A DNA stretch of 64,000 bases, taken from positions 2,170,001 through 2,234,000 of the forward strand of contig NZ_CP128187.1 of the NCBI RefSeq assembly GCF_035207705.1, in the 5' to 3' direction. The notes beneath the pieces were generated by a model. It saw only the letters and a list, made by a program, of their open reading frames with translations. It did not search any database and was not told where the DNA came from. Origin of the DNA: Maribacter sp. BPC-D8. GTDB taxonomy: Bacteria > Bacteroidota > Bacteroidia > Flavobacteriales > Flavobacteriaceae. Of this stretch, positions 45,391 to 53,409 are shown one piece after another. Positions within the stretch are counted from its first letter, which is position 1; the number at the start of each line of letters is the position of its first letter. Position numbers and translations under genes: made by a program.

Positions 45391-48129
45391 ATGAAAAACA
45401 TACTCCCCCTACTCTTTCTTGTTTTTACTACCCAAATAACTGCACAAAAAGACACCCTCTATTTTGACGCAGATTGGCATAGAACAGAAAAAGCAAATGC
45501 AGCATTTTTTAGACCTTTACCACTAGAAAAAGAGGGTGAATTGTATCATGTAAAAGATTATTACATAAATGGCAAGCCACAAATGGATGGGTATTGGTCA
45601 AATTTAGAAGATGAAACTCTAGAGGGAAAAATTCAATGGTATCATAAAAATGGTCAGCTTACAGAAAGCAGGCAGTACGCTAATGGCAAGCTCAACGGAG
45701 AATCATTAGTCTACTCCCAAAACGGATTCTTAAGAGCCAAGGGAACGTATAAAAATAATGAAGGTTGGGAAGGTACTTTCATTCACCCTTGTTGCTTTAA
45801 TGGTTACATACCTATTTATAAAGAAGGGAAGCGTGTTGGTCAGCAAATGTACTATGAAGACTCCGATCAACTTGCTCAAAAAAAGACACAGCAGAATGAC
45901 AGTATAAGCATAACCAGGTATTTCGATAAAAAAGGAAAGGAAATAGGCAAAAACCGTTATGTAAATGGCAATATTAAAGAGGGCATGTTAGCCACATTCT
46001 TTATAAATAATGAAGATGATGCCATAGGTTTAGAAGGTTACATGCATTTTGAAAATGGTAAAATGAAAGGTGAGTATGCTACTTTTTTAAGTGACGGAAC
46101 ATTGTTTTCAAAAGTTGAATATAAAGATGATAAACCATTTGCTGGTACCGTTTTCAATTATACCAGTTTACAAAACTATACCAACGGAAAATTAGAAGGC
46201 GAGGAAATAGGCTACTCAAGAAAAAAAGTAGAAGTCACTAGGGGTATAAATAAAGATGGAGAACATTGGAACGGTCAGTTCGTAGATTATTATGAAAACA
46301 GCATATCAAGCTACAAAGAAGGTAGCTTAGAAGGCAAACAAACTTCATTTTATTCTGATAATTTGGAACAAGTAAAGGCATACGACCATATTCTAAATAA
46401 CGATAAAAACGATGAGAGTGCTTATTATTTAAAGGATGGCAAAGAATTGGCAAAAGGAATATACAAAGACCACAAACCTTGGAACGGAACGTTCTATGAT
46501 CAATACAATTTACTTTTTTCTTCATTTAAAGATGGAAAGAAACATGGCATATTTGCCCAATACAATAGTAATGGCGAAATCTTAGAACAACAAGAATACG
46601 AAAATGACCTGCTTACAGGTATAGTAAAAAGCAAAGGATATAGAGAGCAGATTTGCGAATGTATTTATAAAAAAGGAGAACCCTATTCAGGTGAGGTTTG
46701 CGAGGCATATTCCGTAACTCAATATGAGAAAGGGAGCACTATTAAAATAGAAAATTACGAGCGGAATTATGAAAATGACAGCATCGTTTTTACCGATGAA
46801 ACTTCATACGAAAACGGAATTATTAGTGCGCAGACTGTAGTTGATGAAGATAAAACCTACGCCATAATTTTTAAAGATGGTCTACCGTACAATGGGGTTC
46901 ACTACATATCGTATACTAAAGAAATGACTACCTATAAAAACGGAATAAAAGAAGGTGTTTTTATTGAGCAAGATGAAGATAATAGAGATTTGAGTGTAGG
47001 TGGTTTTCATAAGAATAATGAACGCCACGGATCAATAGAATTTTATGAAAAAGACTTAGAAAAGAAAACCACTTGCATCTATAAAAAAGGGAAACCTATA
47101 AAGGGTACGGTTATACATGACCATACGTTTACAACCTACAAAAACGGTCTAAAACAGGGTATTGAAAAAGAAATCACTCAAACCGAAATCGAAGAAGTAA
47201 TAGGAAGGCAAGCAGAATACGATAAGGGAATTATTTTAACAGAGTCATATCCTCACTTAAAAAATCCAAAAGGAGAAATTGCCAAAGGTGTGTACAAAAA
47301 CGGTAAACCATATAATGGTGATTTTTTTAAATTCGAACCTATACTAGCCTCATTTACTCATTATGAAAACGGTGAAATATCTGGAGCGCAATATGTAGGT
47401 TTTAATGACTATCAGTCCCTTACGGTTGTAGATTCTATGCAATATAAATCTGGCAGACCGTACCAGGGCAGGTTTATGGAGCATACAGAAGACAGGTTGC
47501 ATTTTCACGAATACCAAAACGGGAAACTTGCTAGAACCATAGTAACAAAAGATGATCTAAATCAAAAAATAAGAAATACAGTAATCTATTCAGATACCGG
47601 TTTTACTGTTGCTGAAAGAGATTCAGACTTAGTGATGTTCAGAGGTACCTATCTGAATGAAGAACACACGAAAGCGAAAGTAGAAATGTATTCTGATGTT
47701 GATGTATCTGCCGGTACCTTAGAATTTTACAATAATAAAATAACTGCAATCGATATTAATTTTCATGAAGCACGTTACGATATTAATTATGCCTTAGTAG
47801 ATGGTAAATTGGTGATAACCTTAAAGAAAGAAGGTATTTTATTAAAAGCATATCCTAAACTAACCCATATAGAGAAAATCACGTATAAGAATTTTTTAAA
47901 CCCAGAGGAGTTATTTGTTGATGGAGAAGTGATTATGGATACTTATATAGATAACAAGCATATTGCAACAGGCATCATTAAAGACAGAGATATGTTTGAT
48001 GGTGTTCATATACGTTATGATAAAGAAAGTACTACATATAGCTATTATAAATACAATAAAGGAGAGCGTTTCACTTGGCAAGATGAAGTAACTAAAGAAC
48101 AGCTTTTAAAGTTATTTACTAAAGAGTAA
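45391..48129 (+). CDS. Giant secreted MORN/YwqK-like repeat protein (second paralogue)
   Basis: The 912-residue protein starts 5 bp after the first paralogue and shares its signal peptide pattern (VFTTQITAQ), head (KDTLYFDADWHRTEK) and the PLEKEG...VKDYYINGKPQMDGYWSNL segment, followed by many MORN-variant repeats. The last 91 residues (from PKLTHIEKI to LLKLFTKE) are present a second time as a fragment at 50813-51088. The gene is therefore the left side of a duplicated-end insertion and is itself intact. Confidence 0.75.
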   Translation: MKNILPLLFLVFTTQITAQKDTLYFDADWHRTEKANAAFFRPLPLEKEGELYHVKDYYINGKPQMDGYWSNLEDETLEGKIQWYHKNGQLTESRQYANGKLNGESLVYSQNGFLRAKGTYKNNEGWEGTFIHPCCFNGYIPIYKEGKRVGQQMYYEDSDQLAQKKTQQNDSISITRYFDKKGKEIGKNRYVNGNIKEGMLATFFINNEDDAIGLEGYMHFENGKMKGEYATFLSDGTLFSKVEYKDDKPFAGTVFNYTSLQNYTNGKLEGEEIGYSRKKVEVTRGINKDGEHWNGQFVDYYENSISSYKEGSLEGKQTSFYSDNLEQVKAYDHILNNDKNDESAYYLKDGKELAKGIYKDHKPWNGTFYDQYNLLFSSFKDGKKHGIFAQYNSNGEILEQQEYENDLLTGIVKSKGYREQICECIYKKGEPYSGEVCEAYSVTQYEKGSTIKIENYERNYENDSIVFTDETSYENGIISAQTVVDEDKTYAIIFKDGLPYNGVHYISYTKEMTTYKNGIKEGVFIEQDEDNRDLSVGGFHKNNERHGSIEFYEKDLEKKTTCIYKKGKPIKGTVIHDHTFTTYKNGLKQGIEKEITQTEIEEVIGRQAEYDKGIILTESYPHLKNPKGEIAKGVYKNGKPYNGDFFKFEPILASFTHYENGEISGAQYVGFNDYQSLTVVDSMQYKSGRPYQGRFMEHTEDRLHFHEYQNGKLARTIVTKDDLNQKIRNTVIYSDTGFTVAERDSDLVMFRGTYLNEEHTKAKVEMYSDVDVSAGTLEFYNNKITAIDINFHEARYDINYALVDGKLVITLKKEGILLKAYPKLTHIEKITYKNFLNPEELFVDGEVIMDTYIDNKHIATGIIKDRDMFDGVHIRYDKESTTYSYYKYNKGERFTWQDEVTKEQLLKLFTKE

Positions 48130-48510
48130 CCTATAAAAGGTACGCATATAAATTCTCCACTTTATCCCGTTTAAATGTAGTTTTTCTATATAAATATTCA
48201 CAAATATAAATTAGATAGATACGAATACAAATTAGAAAAAATTTATACTAAAAATATATGTTCTTTTAGTGTAGAGAACGCATCCTGTAATATGGGTTAC
48301 TAGAAGAAGGAGAAAACATTTCAGCTTATTACGATTATTCTATTTCTTTAAGTGGCACAGCGGCTGTTTTACTTTATAATTCTAGATTAATTCATCATAA
48401 TAAAGAAACACAACCAACGGCAATTAATATTGATAATATTTTAGGTATTCAGAAGAATCTTTTGAAAGGTGATATTATTGAAGTAACAAGTAAAAGTGGA
48501 GATATAATGA
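47853..48510 (+). repeat. Left copy of a roughly 658-bp direct duplication
   Basis: From TCCTAAACTAACCCATATAG at 47853 to GATATAATGA at 48510 the sequence is repeated at 50812-51468 with scattered substitutions and a net one-base length change. It covers the last 276 bp of the MORN gene plus its stop, the spacer, and a PH-domain gene fragment. Confidence 0.9.
48202..48235 (+). repeat. 34-bp AT-rich motif, copy 1 of 3
   Basis: The motif ATAAATTAGATAGATACGAA, then TACAAATTAG, occurs here, at about 51160-51193 in the duplicated copy, and with one change at 53312-53346, outside the duplication. Confidence 0.7.
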
Positions 48511-48518
48511 TATTGTAA
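48291..48518 (+). pseudogene. PH-like (YokE-type) domain gene fragment, left copy
   Basis: The frame, closed upstream by TAA at 48288 and lacking a start codon, reads GLLEEGENISAYYDYSISLS, then GTAAVLLYNSRLIHHN and ILGIQKNLLKGDIIEVTSKS. This LLxEGE...TNxRLI...I-x-GI-x-K-LLKGDIIxV order is that of bacterial YokE-like PH domains. It is cut at the duplication edge (stop at 48516) and lacks the last 26 residues seen in the right copy. Confidence 0.65.
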
Positions 48519-48567
48519 CCAATTAGAAAAAAATTAAACGAGCCTTAAACAAAACAAACATTCTAGT

Positions 48568-49178
48568 ATGTCTACGGAAAAATTTTATTTAATTGCAAAA
48601 TCATAAAAAGAAAATAAAGGCAACCCAATATTTTTTAATTATGAGTTTGTAAAAGAATCATGCGGAGAGAACCTAGATAAAGATAGTTTATCCTACTACA
48701 ATCAATGTAGCAAAGATGAGCTTTTGATTATCTGTAAACACCGAGTGATTAACTTTGATTTTAGCTCTATAGCTTCGAGAGAATATTTTGTCTCTGAAAA
48801 ATTTATTAAGGCTATAAAAACAAAGAAAACTATCAATTTAAAAAGGTTAGATTTATTTCTACAAAAGGGGAGAATATAACAGACATAAAGTACTTTATTC
48901 TTAGAATAGCTAATGAGTTAGATGCCGTAGACACCTAGATATCAATCATTGAGACCGATAAAGAATTTGATTTTCTAATGGACACCAAAAAACTTATTCT
49001 AAATCATTCAAAGATAAAAGACAATGAGTTCTTCTGTATTGACAATCATACTTTTATTGGAGATATGTTTTGTACAGAAAAATTTAAAAATAAAACGGAA
49101 GCCTTAGGCATAGATGTAACATTTATTGAAATACTAAATGCTGTAGAATTCGTTGCAAAGGCACAAGGTTTAATCTAA
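48568..49178 (+). pseudogene. Decayed Imm43/Imm11-like immunity gene
   Basis: An ATG at 48568 opens MSTEKFYLIAKS, then a TAA (48604) interrupts the frame, which continues KENKGNPIFFNYEFVKESCG and VINFDFSSIASREYFVSEKF. A frameshift occurs near 48860, a TAG lies at 48936, and the frame then runs to 49178 with NHSKIKDNEFFCIDNHTFIG. An intact ancestor would have about 200 residues. The SREYFVSEKF-x-K-x-(I/L) segment and overall layout resemble the Imm43/Imm11 (DUF1629-type) immunity group. Two nonsense codons and one frameshift mean it is dead; an ATG at 48978 could still give a 66-residue fragment. Confidence 0.65.
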
Positions 49179-49218
49179 AAGAGTAAAGCAAGCCTAGCTA
49201 GTTAAACATTAGGTAACA

Positions 49219-49617
49219 ATGCAAAGAACATTAAAACCAATTATTGCCATTCCAATAGCCATAATAGCGCTAAGCGTATCTATTGGTATTTGGTACTATC
49301 TTGTACGCCAGGTGCCCAAACAAACACAATTAGGGACTATTGAAAAAATAGAATTTTTCTCAAAAGAGCGTAAAGAAAAAAGTGAGCTTCGTAGCTCAAG
49401 AAACAATAGTGGTGTTAAAACAGCACAATACACGTTGCCAAATCGTTTTATATATACGATAAAATTAGAAGATGGAAAAAATGCTCGCTATCAAGAAAAT
49501 GCTCATAACGCTAAATCTAAGCCTGAGCATTCGGTAGGTGAAAAGCTGAAAGTGGTTTATACTGTTAGAGAACTTCCGTTTAGTGACTCTAAAATTCTAG
49601 TTTGGAAAATAGAGTAA
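49219..49617 (+). CDS. Membrane-anchored DUF3592-like protein
   Basis: The 132-residue protein has one N-terminal membrane helix (residues 8-29) and an extracytoplasmic beta domain with TQLGTIEKIEFFSKERKEKS and FIYTIKLEDGKNARYQEN, then VGEKLKVVYTVRELPFSDSK. The order of a helix, a G-x-I strand, a long strand with a DG turn and VGEKLKVVY resembles DUF3592. Function unknown. It is inside the insert between the duplicated MORN 3' ends. Confidence 0.6.
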   Translation: MQRTLKPIIAIPIAIIALSVSIGIWYYLVRQVPKQTQLGTIEKIEFFSKERKEKSELRSSRNNSGVKTAQYTLPNRFIYTIKLEDGKNARYQENAHNAKSKPEHSVGEKLKVVYTVRELPFSDSKILVWKIE

Positions 49618-49653
49618 AATTATAACTAATGTAATTTGATTGTAAAAATAACT

Positions 49654-49696
49654 GGTTACAACAACATATATAAAACATAGCTAGTTGTTGATAACC
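49654..49696. repeat. Bulged inverted repeat
   Basis: GGTTACAACAAC (49654-49665) pairs with GTTGTTGATAACC (49684-49696) over 12 bp with a single extra base in the right arm. A paired stem with an extrahelical base recalls single-strand recombination sites such as attC, though core motifs are not matched. Confidence 0.45.
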
Positions 49697-49725
49697 GTAA
49701 GTCAAGTGTTTATTTACTTAGTCCG

Positions 49726-49743
49726 CCAAATTTAAAAATTTGG
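49726..49743. repeat. 8-bp palindrome
   Basis: CCAAATTT and AAATTTGG flank two bases. A weaker related string (AAATTTAAAAATTCGGC) follows at about 49763. Together with the bulged repeat just upstream it makes a structured 120-nt spacer ahead of the LRR-like gene. Confidence 0.45.
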
Positions 49744-49866
49744 CTTTTAGTAAAATAAAGAAAAATTTAAAAATTCGGCTCGTGCATAATCCGAAATGAT
49801 AGCGTCTTTTTCAACGCTATGTTTCATATACTAAACGCTAGCTATTATTAAGGAATCCAATAAGCT

Positions 49867-50640
49867 ATGAGTAAAATTGAATATTATAGAGAGGCATTAA
49901 CTAATACTGAACATATTGTTAATTCAGGATTTGGTGTAAGTGAATGCAAAAAATGGCTTAAAAATATAGAATTAATTAGTGATTTTAATGAAATAGAAAC
50001 CTTATTTAAAAATGAAGAAGATTTAAATAAATTTAGATGTTTACAAATACTTCTACAGGATAAATTTAATAGTCCTATGCCGATGAATTCATATTTGAAT
50101 AAAAAAAATGTTCCTTCTAAACTTGATTTGAAACAAAAAACTTGGTTTGACATAACAGATTATTCTAATTCTACTCTTGATTTTGTAAAAACCGAAAAAC
50201 TTAAATCTTTAAATATAGTAATGAGTCGAATAAAACATTTAGATATTACCAATCTACCTAATTTACAATCTTTAACATTAATGAACTTAAGAAATATCAA
50301 TTCATTCTCACTTGGCGATATGAAAAACATTAAATATCTTAGAGTTGGTCGTTGTCCAAATTTGGTGGATTTTTCAGTCTTTGAAAAAGCTAAAGATGTA
50401 CTTTGGGTAATTTTTGATACTAATAGACACTTATCAGACATTTCATTTATGAAAAACTATCAGAAAATAGTTTGTATATCTATTACTGGTTCAGAAGTGT
50501 TTAAAAACCCAAATACTGTAGAAATATTGCAGAACATAAAAACTCTTAAGTTTTTGAATATTATGGGAAAAGGTACAAAAAAACATAGAAAAATAATTGC
50601 AGAAGCATTGCCAGATTGTTTAGGAAATATTCGCTACTAA
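49867..50640 (+). CDS. Leucine-rich-repeat-like cytoplasmic protein
   Basis: The 257-residue protein has a helical N-terminal domain (residues 1-85) followed by irregular LRR-type strands: SLNIVMSRIKHLDITNLPNL, then QSLTLMNLRNINSF, LRVGRCPNLVDFSVF and CISITGSEVF. There is no signal peptide. Such short LRR proteins occur as immunity or binding proteins in polymorphic toxin loci, but no specific family was recognised. It is the last gene of the insert between the duplicated MORN ends. Confidence 0.65.
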   Translation: MSKIEYYREALTNTEHIVNSGFGVSECKKWLKNIELISDFNEIETLFKNEEDLNKFRCLQILLQDKFNSPMPMNSYLNKKNVPSKLDLKQKTWFDITDYSNSTLDFVKTEKLKSLNIVMSRIKHLDITNLPNLQSLTLMNLRNINSFSLGDMKNIKYLRVGRCPNLVDFSVFEKAKDVLWVIFDTNRHLSDISFMKNYQKIVCISITGSEVFKNPNTVEILQNIKTLKFLNIMGKGTKKHRKIIAEALPDCLGNIRY

Positions 50641-50700
50641 AGAAACAACAACTGCCAAGCGAGTGGATGGCTTCGCCATCAAATGACGGAGTGCACCCCT

Positions 50701-50739
50701 CACACCACCTTACTTAAGGGTCTCGTATACGGCGGTTCG
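50701..50739 (-). other. Group II intron domain V-like remnant
   Basis: Read on the minus strand (50739 to 50701) the sequence begins CGAACCGCCGTATACGAGAC and continues to GGTGGTGTG. The ACCGCC/GGTGGT stem and the CCGTATACG core recall domain V at the 3' end of bacterial group II introns, and the GGTGTGAGGGG that follows is typical of intron ends after the reverse transcriptase gene. No reverse transcriptase gene is present, so this is at most a remnant. Confidence 0.45.
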
Positions 50740-50811
50740 TAAATCATCAAACCAAAGCTCTTTTCACCCTTGGCACTATCTTCTAATTTAGGCATAGGCT
50801 ACAACGTGTGC

Positions 50812-51468
50812 TCCTAAACTAACCCATATAGAGAAAATTGCCTATAAGAATTTTCTAAACCCAGAGGAGTTATTTGTTGATGGAGAAGTGATTATGGATA
50901 CTTATATAGATAATAAACGTATTGCCACAGGCATCAGTAAAGACAGGGCTATGTTTGATGGTGTTCATATACGATATGATAAAGAAAGCAGAACTTATAG
51001 CTATTATAAATACAACAAAGGAGAGCGTTTCACTTGGCAAGATGAAGTAACTAAAGAACAGCTTTTAAAGCTATTTGCTATAGAGTAACCTATAAAAATT
51101 ACGCATATAAATTCTCCGCTTCATCCCGTTTAAATGTAGTTTTTCTATAAAAATATTGCAAATATAAATTAGATAGATACGAATACAAATTAGAGAAAAT
51201 TTATATTAAAAATATATGTTCTTTTAGTGTAGAGAACGCATTCTGTAATATGGGTTACTAGAAGAAGGAGAAAACATTTCAACTTATTACGATTATTCTA
51301 TTTCTTTAAATGTTACAGCGGCTGTATTACTTACTAATTCTAGATTAATTCATCATAATAAAGAAATACAAACAACGGCAATTAATATTGATAATATTTT
51401 AGGTATTCAAAAGAATCTTTTGAAAGGTGATATTATTGAAGTAACAAGTAAAAGTGGAGATATAATGA
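50812..51468 (+). repeat. Right copy of the roughly 658-bp direct duplication
   Basis: This copy matches 47853-48510. It starts immediately after CTACAACGTGTG and has no upstream MORN sequence. On the right it continues into the true end of the PH-like fragment, which the left copy lacks. Confidence 0.9.
50813..51088 (+). pseudogene. 3' fragment of the MORN giant gene
   Basis: The frame reads PKLTHIEKIAYKNFLNPEEL and ends KEQLLKLFAIE with stop at 51086, matching the last 91 residues of the protein at 45391 with a few changes (for example DNKRIATGISKDRAMF). A GTG at 50888 could start a 66-residue product, but no independent function is likely. Confidence 0.85.
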
Positions 51469-51536
51469 TGATAGAAATAGCACCATTAAATCAAGCAGAA
51501 ACATTTTTAAGGGTTTTAAAAGCCAAAGTGAAATAA
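51249..51536 (+). pseudogene. PH-like (YokE-type) domain gene fragment, right copy
   Basis: The frame reads GLLEEGENISTYYDYSISLN, then VTAAVLLTNSRLIHHN, and continues past the duplication edge with MMIEIAPLNQAETFLRVLKA and stop at 51534. The end matches the C-terminal helix of YokE-like PH domains. There is no start codon in frame, so the 5' part is missing or frame-broken. Confidence 0.65.
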
Positions 51537-51620
51537 AGGTTCTTTTTGGTCGTTTTTTTTAGACTAGAACAGAAGGAAAATAAGGAACTACACATAACGC
51601 GGCATACTAAAAAATAAGCT

Positions 51621-52148
51621 ATGAAATCTCTTTTAAAGGCGATACCAACAACAATTCTTTTAATTTTATTATTCTTTTTGATTGGTTTTATTTTGTTTAC
51701 ACAGGTGGGTCGTAGCAATCCGTATTATGTGACTACCAAACCAATAATTGTAAAAAAGTTAGAAGTACCAACAGGTACGAAACTTGTTTATGAAGGACAT
51801 TTTTTTAAGGAAAAGCAACAAGATGAAATGATGAATGAGGAAAACCTCATTGAAATGGAATTTCCAAATCATAATCCAATATATTGGGCTGGTGATATTC
51901 CTGTATATTCAATATATAAATATTATAATTCAGCAATGCGCGGTTTTTCCGTTAATGGAATACTTAACCAAGCAAACAAAAGTAAAGAAACTGAATTCAC
52001 TCAACTGTGGCATGAATGCAATGATGATGGTTTAGGGGTCAGTGTAAAGAATATGAATGATTGGTCTTTTAATGTTAAAAACATTGAAAAAATTGAAGAT
52101 TGCAATGAAATTTTTGAGGACTATCTTAAAGAAGCTCAAAGCCATTAA
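51621..52148 (+). CDS. Membrane-anchored protein of unknown function
   Basis: The 175-residue protein has one N-terminal membrane helix (TTILLILLFFLIGFILF) and a soluble extracytoplasmic domain with KLEVPTGTKLVYEGHFFKEK, YWAGDIPVYSIYKYYNSAMR and two cysteines (WHECNDDG, IEDCNEIFEDYL). No family was recognised. It lies 84 bp after the PH-like fragment and 65 bp before another anchored protein of the same layout. Confidence 0.65.
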   Translation: MKSLLKAIPTTILLILLFFLIGFILFTQVGRSNPYYVTTKPIIVKKLEVPTGTKLVYEGHFFKEKQQDEMMNEENLIEMEFPNHNPIYWAGDIPVYSIYKYYNSAMRGFSVNGILNQANKSKETEFTQLWHECNDDGLGVSVKNMNDWSFNVKNIEKIEDCNEIFEDYLKEAQSH

Positions 52149-52213
52149 TAGTACTAAGTTGCTTTTTAATTAAAAGAGGCTTTAGAGCTGTTCTTTATAA
52201 AGAAATATAAAAT

Positions 52214-53032
52214 ATGTTAAAAAAAATATTCCTAATTGTTCTTATTGTTATCGCGGGTAGTATCCTAACTAAAATTCTATTGAATAATGGTTCAAAATAC
52301 GAGGGGTTAGAAACTGTTTATCACCCATTAATTGATAATAAAATCACGGGTTTACGATTAATGAAAAAAGTGTATGATACAACCATACCCCCAATAAATT
52401 ATTTTTATAAGAGAATAGAATGTGCTACACAAAATATGGAATATCATGAAATTTCGGATAGGACCATTAGAGATGACCAAAGTATACAGGTAAATGGAAT
52501 AAGCTTAAGAGAAGAATTAAAGCAAAAGAAGATAGATCCAGAATATGTAGTTAAGGATTATTGTTTTATCACAAAAAAAGATACTTTATTTTATATACGT
52601 AGTTATTATAATTCATTAAGATCTAATACGCAACATGATATTAATAAGTTGAGAGTTGCACAGCCTATTGGTATTTTAACGAAAGAGGATAGCTTATTTA
52701 TGTATTATAAACCGTTTAAGAATTCAAAAATTAAAATAGAGAAGTCTGAAAATCAGACAGGTACTTCTAAGGGGGGTAGTTATTCTTATGCACACGCTAA
52801 GATTCATATAAAACTTGGAGAATTAAATCTATATGGAAACGCAAGAATTACGAAATATGATAGTATTAGAGAAAGTTTAAGAGAAATGAGTCTTAGGTCG
52901 ATAGAAATAGATAATTACACGGGGCTTAAATATGAAAATTTTGAATATTATTATTATTTCACAGAAAATTCGTCTGTAGACTTTTTTAAGGAAGAGAATG
53001 TATTGAATAATAAGGCTATAAAATTTAGATAA
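52214..53032 (+). CDS. Membrane-anchored protein of unknown function
   Basis: The 272-residue protein has an N-terminal helix (IFLIVLIVIAGSILTKILL) and a large extracytoplasmic domain with YFYKRIECATQNMEYHEISD, then YVVKDYCFITKKDTLFYIRS. Later glycine- and tyrosine-rich parts (GTSKGGSYSYAHAKIHIKLG) suggest beta structure. No family was recognised. Its layout parallels the proteins at 51621 and 55860. Confidence 0.6.
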   Translation: MLKKIFLIVLIVIAGSILTKILLNNGSKYEGLETVYHPLIDNKITGLRLMKKVYDTTIPPINYFYKRIECATQNMEYHEISDRTIRDDQSIQVNGISLREELKQKKIDPEYVVKDYCFITKKDTLFYIRSYYNSLRSNTQHDINKLRVAQPIGILTKEDSLFMYYKPFKNSKIKIEKSENQTGTSKGGSYSYAHAKIHIKLGELNLYGNARITKYDSIRESLREMSLRSIEIDNYTGLKYENFEYYYYFTENSSVDFFKEENVLNNKAIKFR

Positions 53033-53409
53033 TAATCGCTAGAAGATGTTCTAAGGCAAATTATTTACTGAAAATACATTCCTTTTTATGATTGATTTTA
53101 TTACACCCTAAAACGAAATGCTACTAGTATAGACTTAGATGTTTGATAAAATATAGACTCTAATAATGTTATTCAAAAATATTTTCTGGTGATAATCTAC
53201 TCTATCTAAACACTATTTTTTCAATAAAAATTTAGAATACAAAAGAATGGAAAAGTTATTCTTTTATTCATATACCGAATAATTTAAGCTGTTTAATTAA
53301 GGTAAAACCTACATATATAAATTAAATAGATACGAATACAAATTAGTCCGTTATACTTGGCAATAATCCTTTTTCTTAGAAGTTCAATAACTACAATAAA
53401 GAAGTAATT
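53033..53409 (+). other. Gene-free spacer with a copy of the AT-rich motif
   Basis: No coding frame was found in this 377-bp stretch. At 53312-53346 it holds a third copy of the 34-bp motif of 48202-48235 (ATAAATTAAATAGATACGAA, then TACAAATTAG). This lies 64 bp upstream of the gene at 53410 and could be a leader or promoter element, or the scar of a further rearrangement. Confidence 0.55.

Noticed and set aside
50160..50441. 93-residue minus-strand frame in the LRR-like gene
   Set aside because: It is antisense to a coherent plus-strand protein with leucine-rich periodicity and has no family signal.
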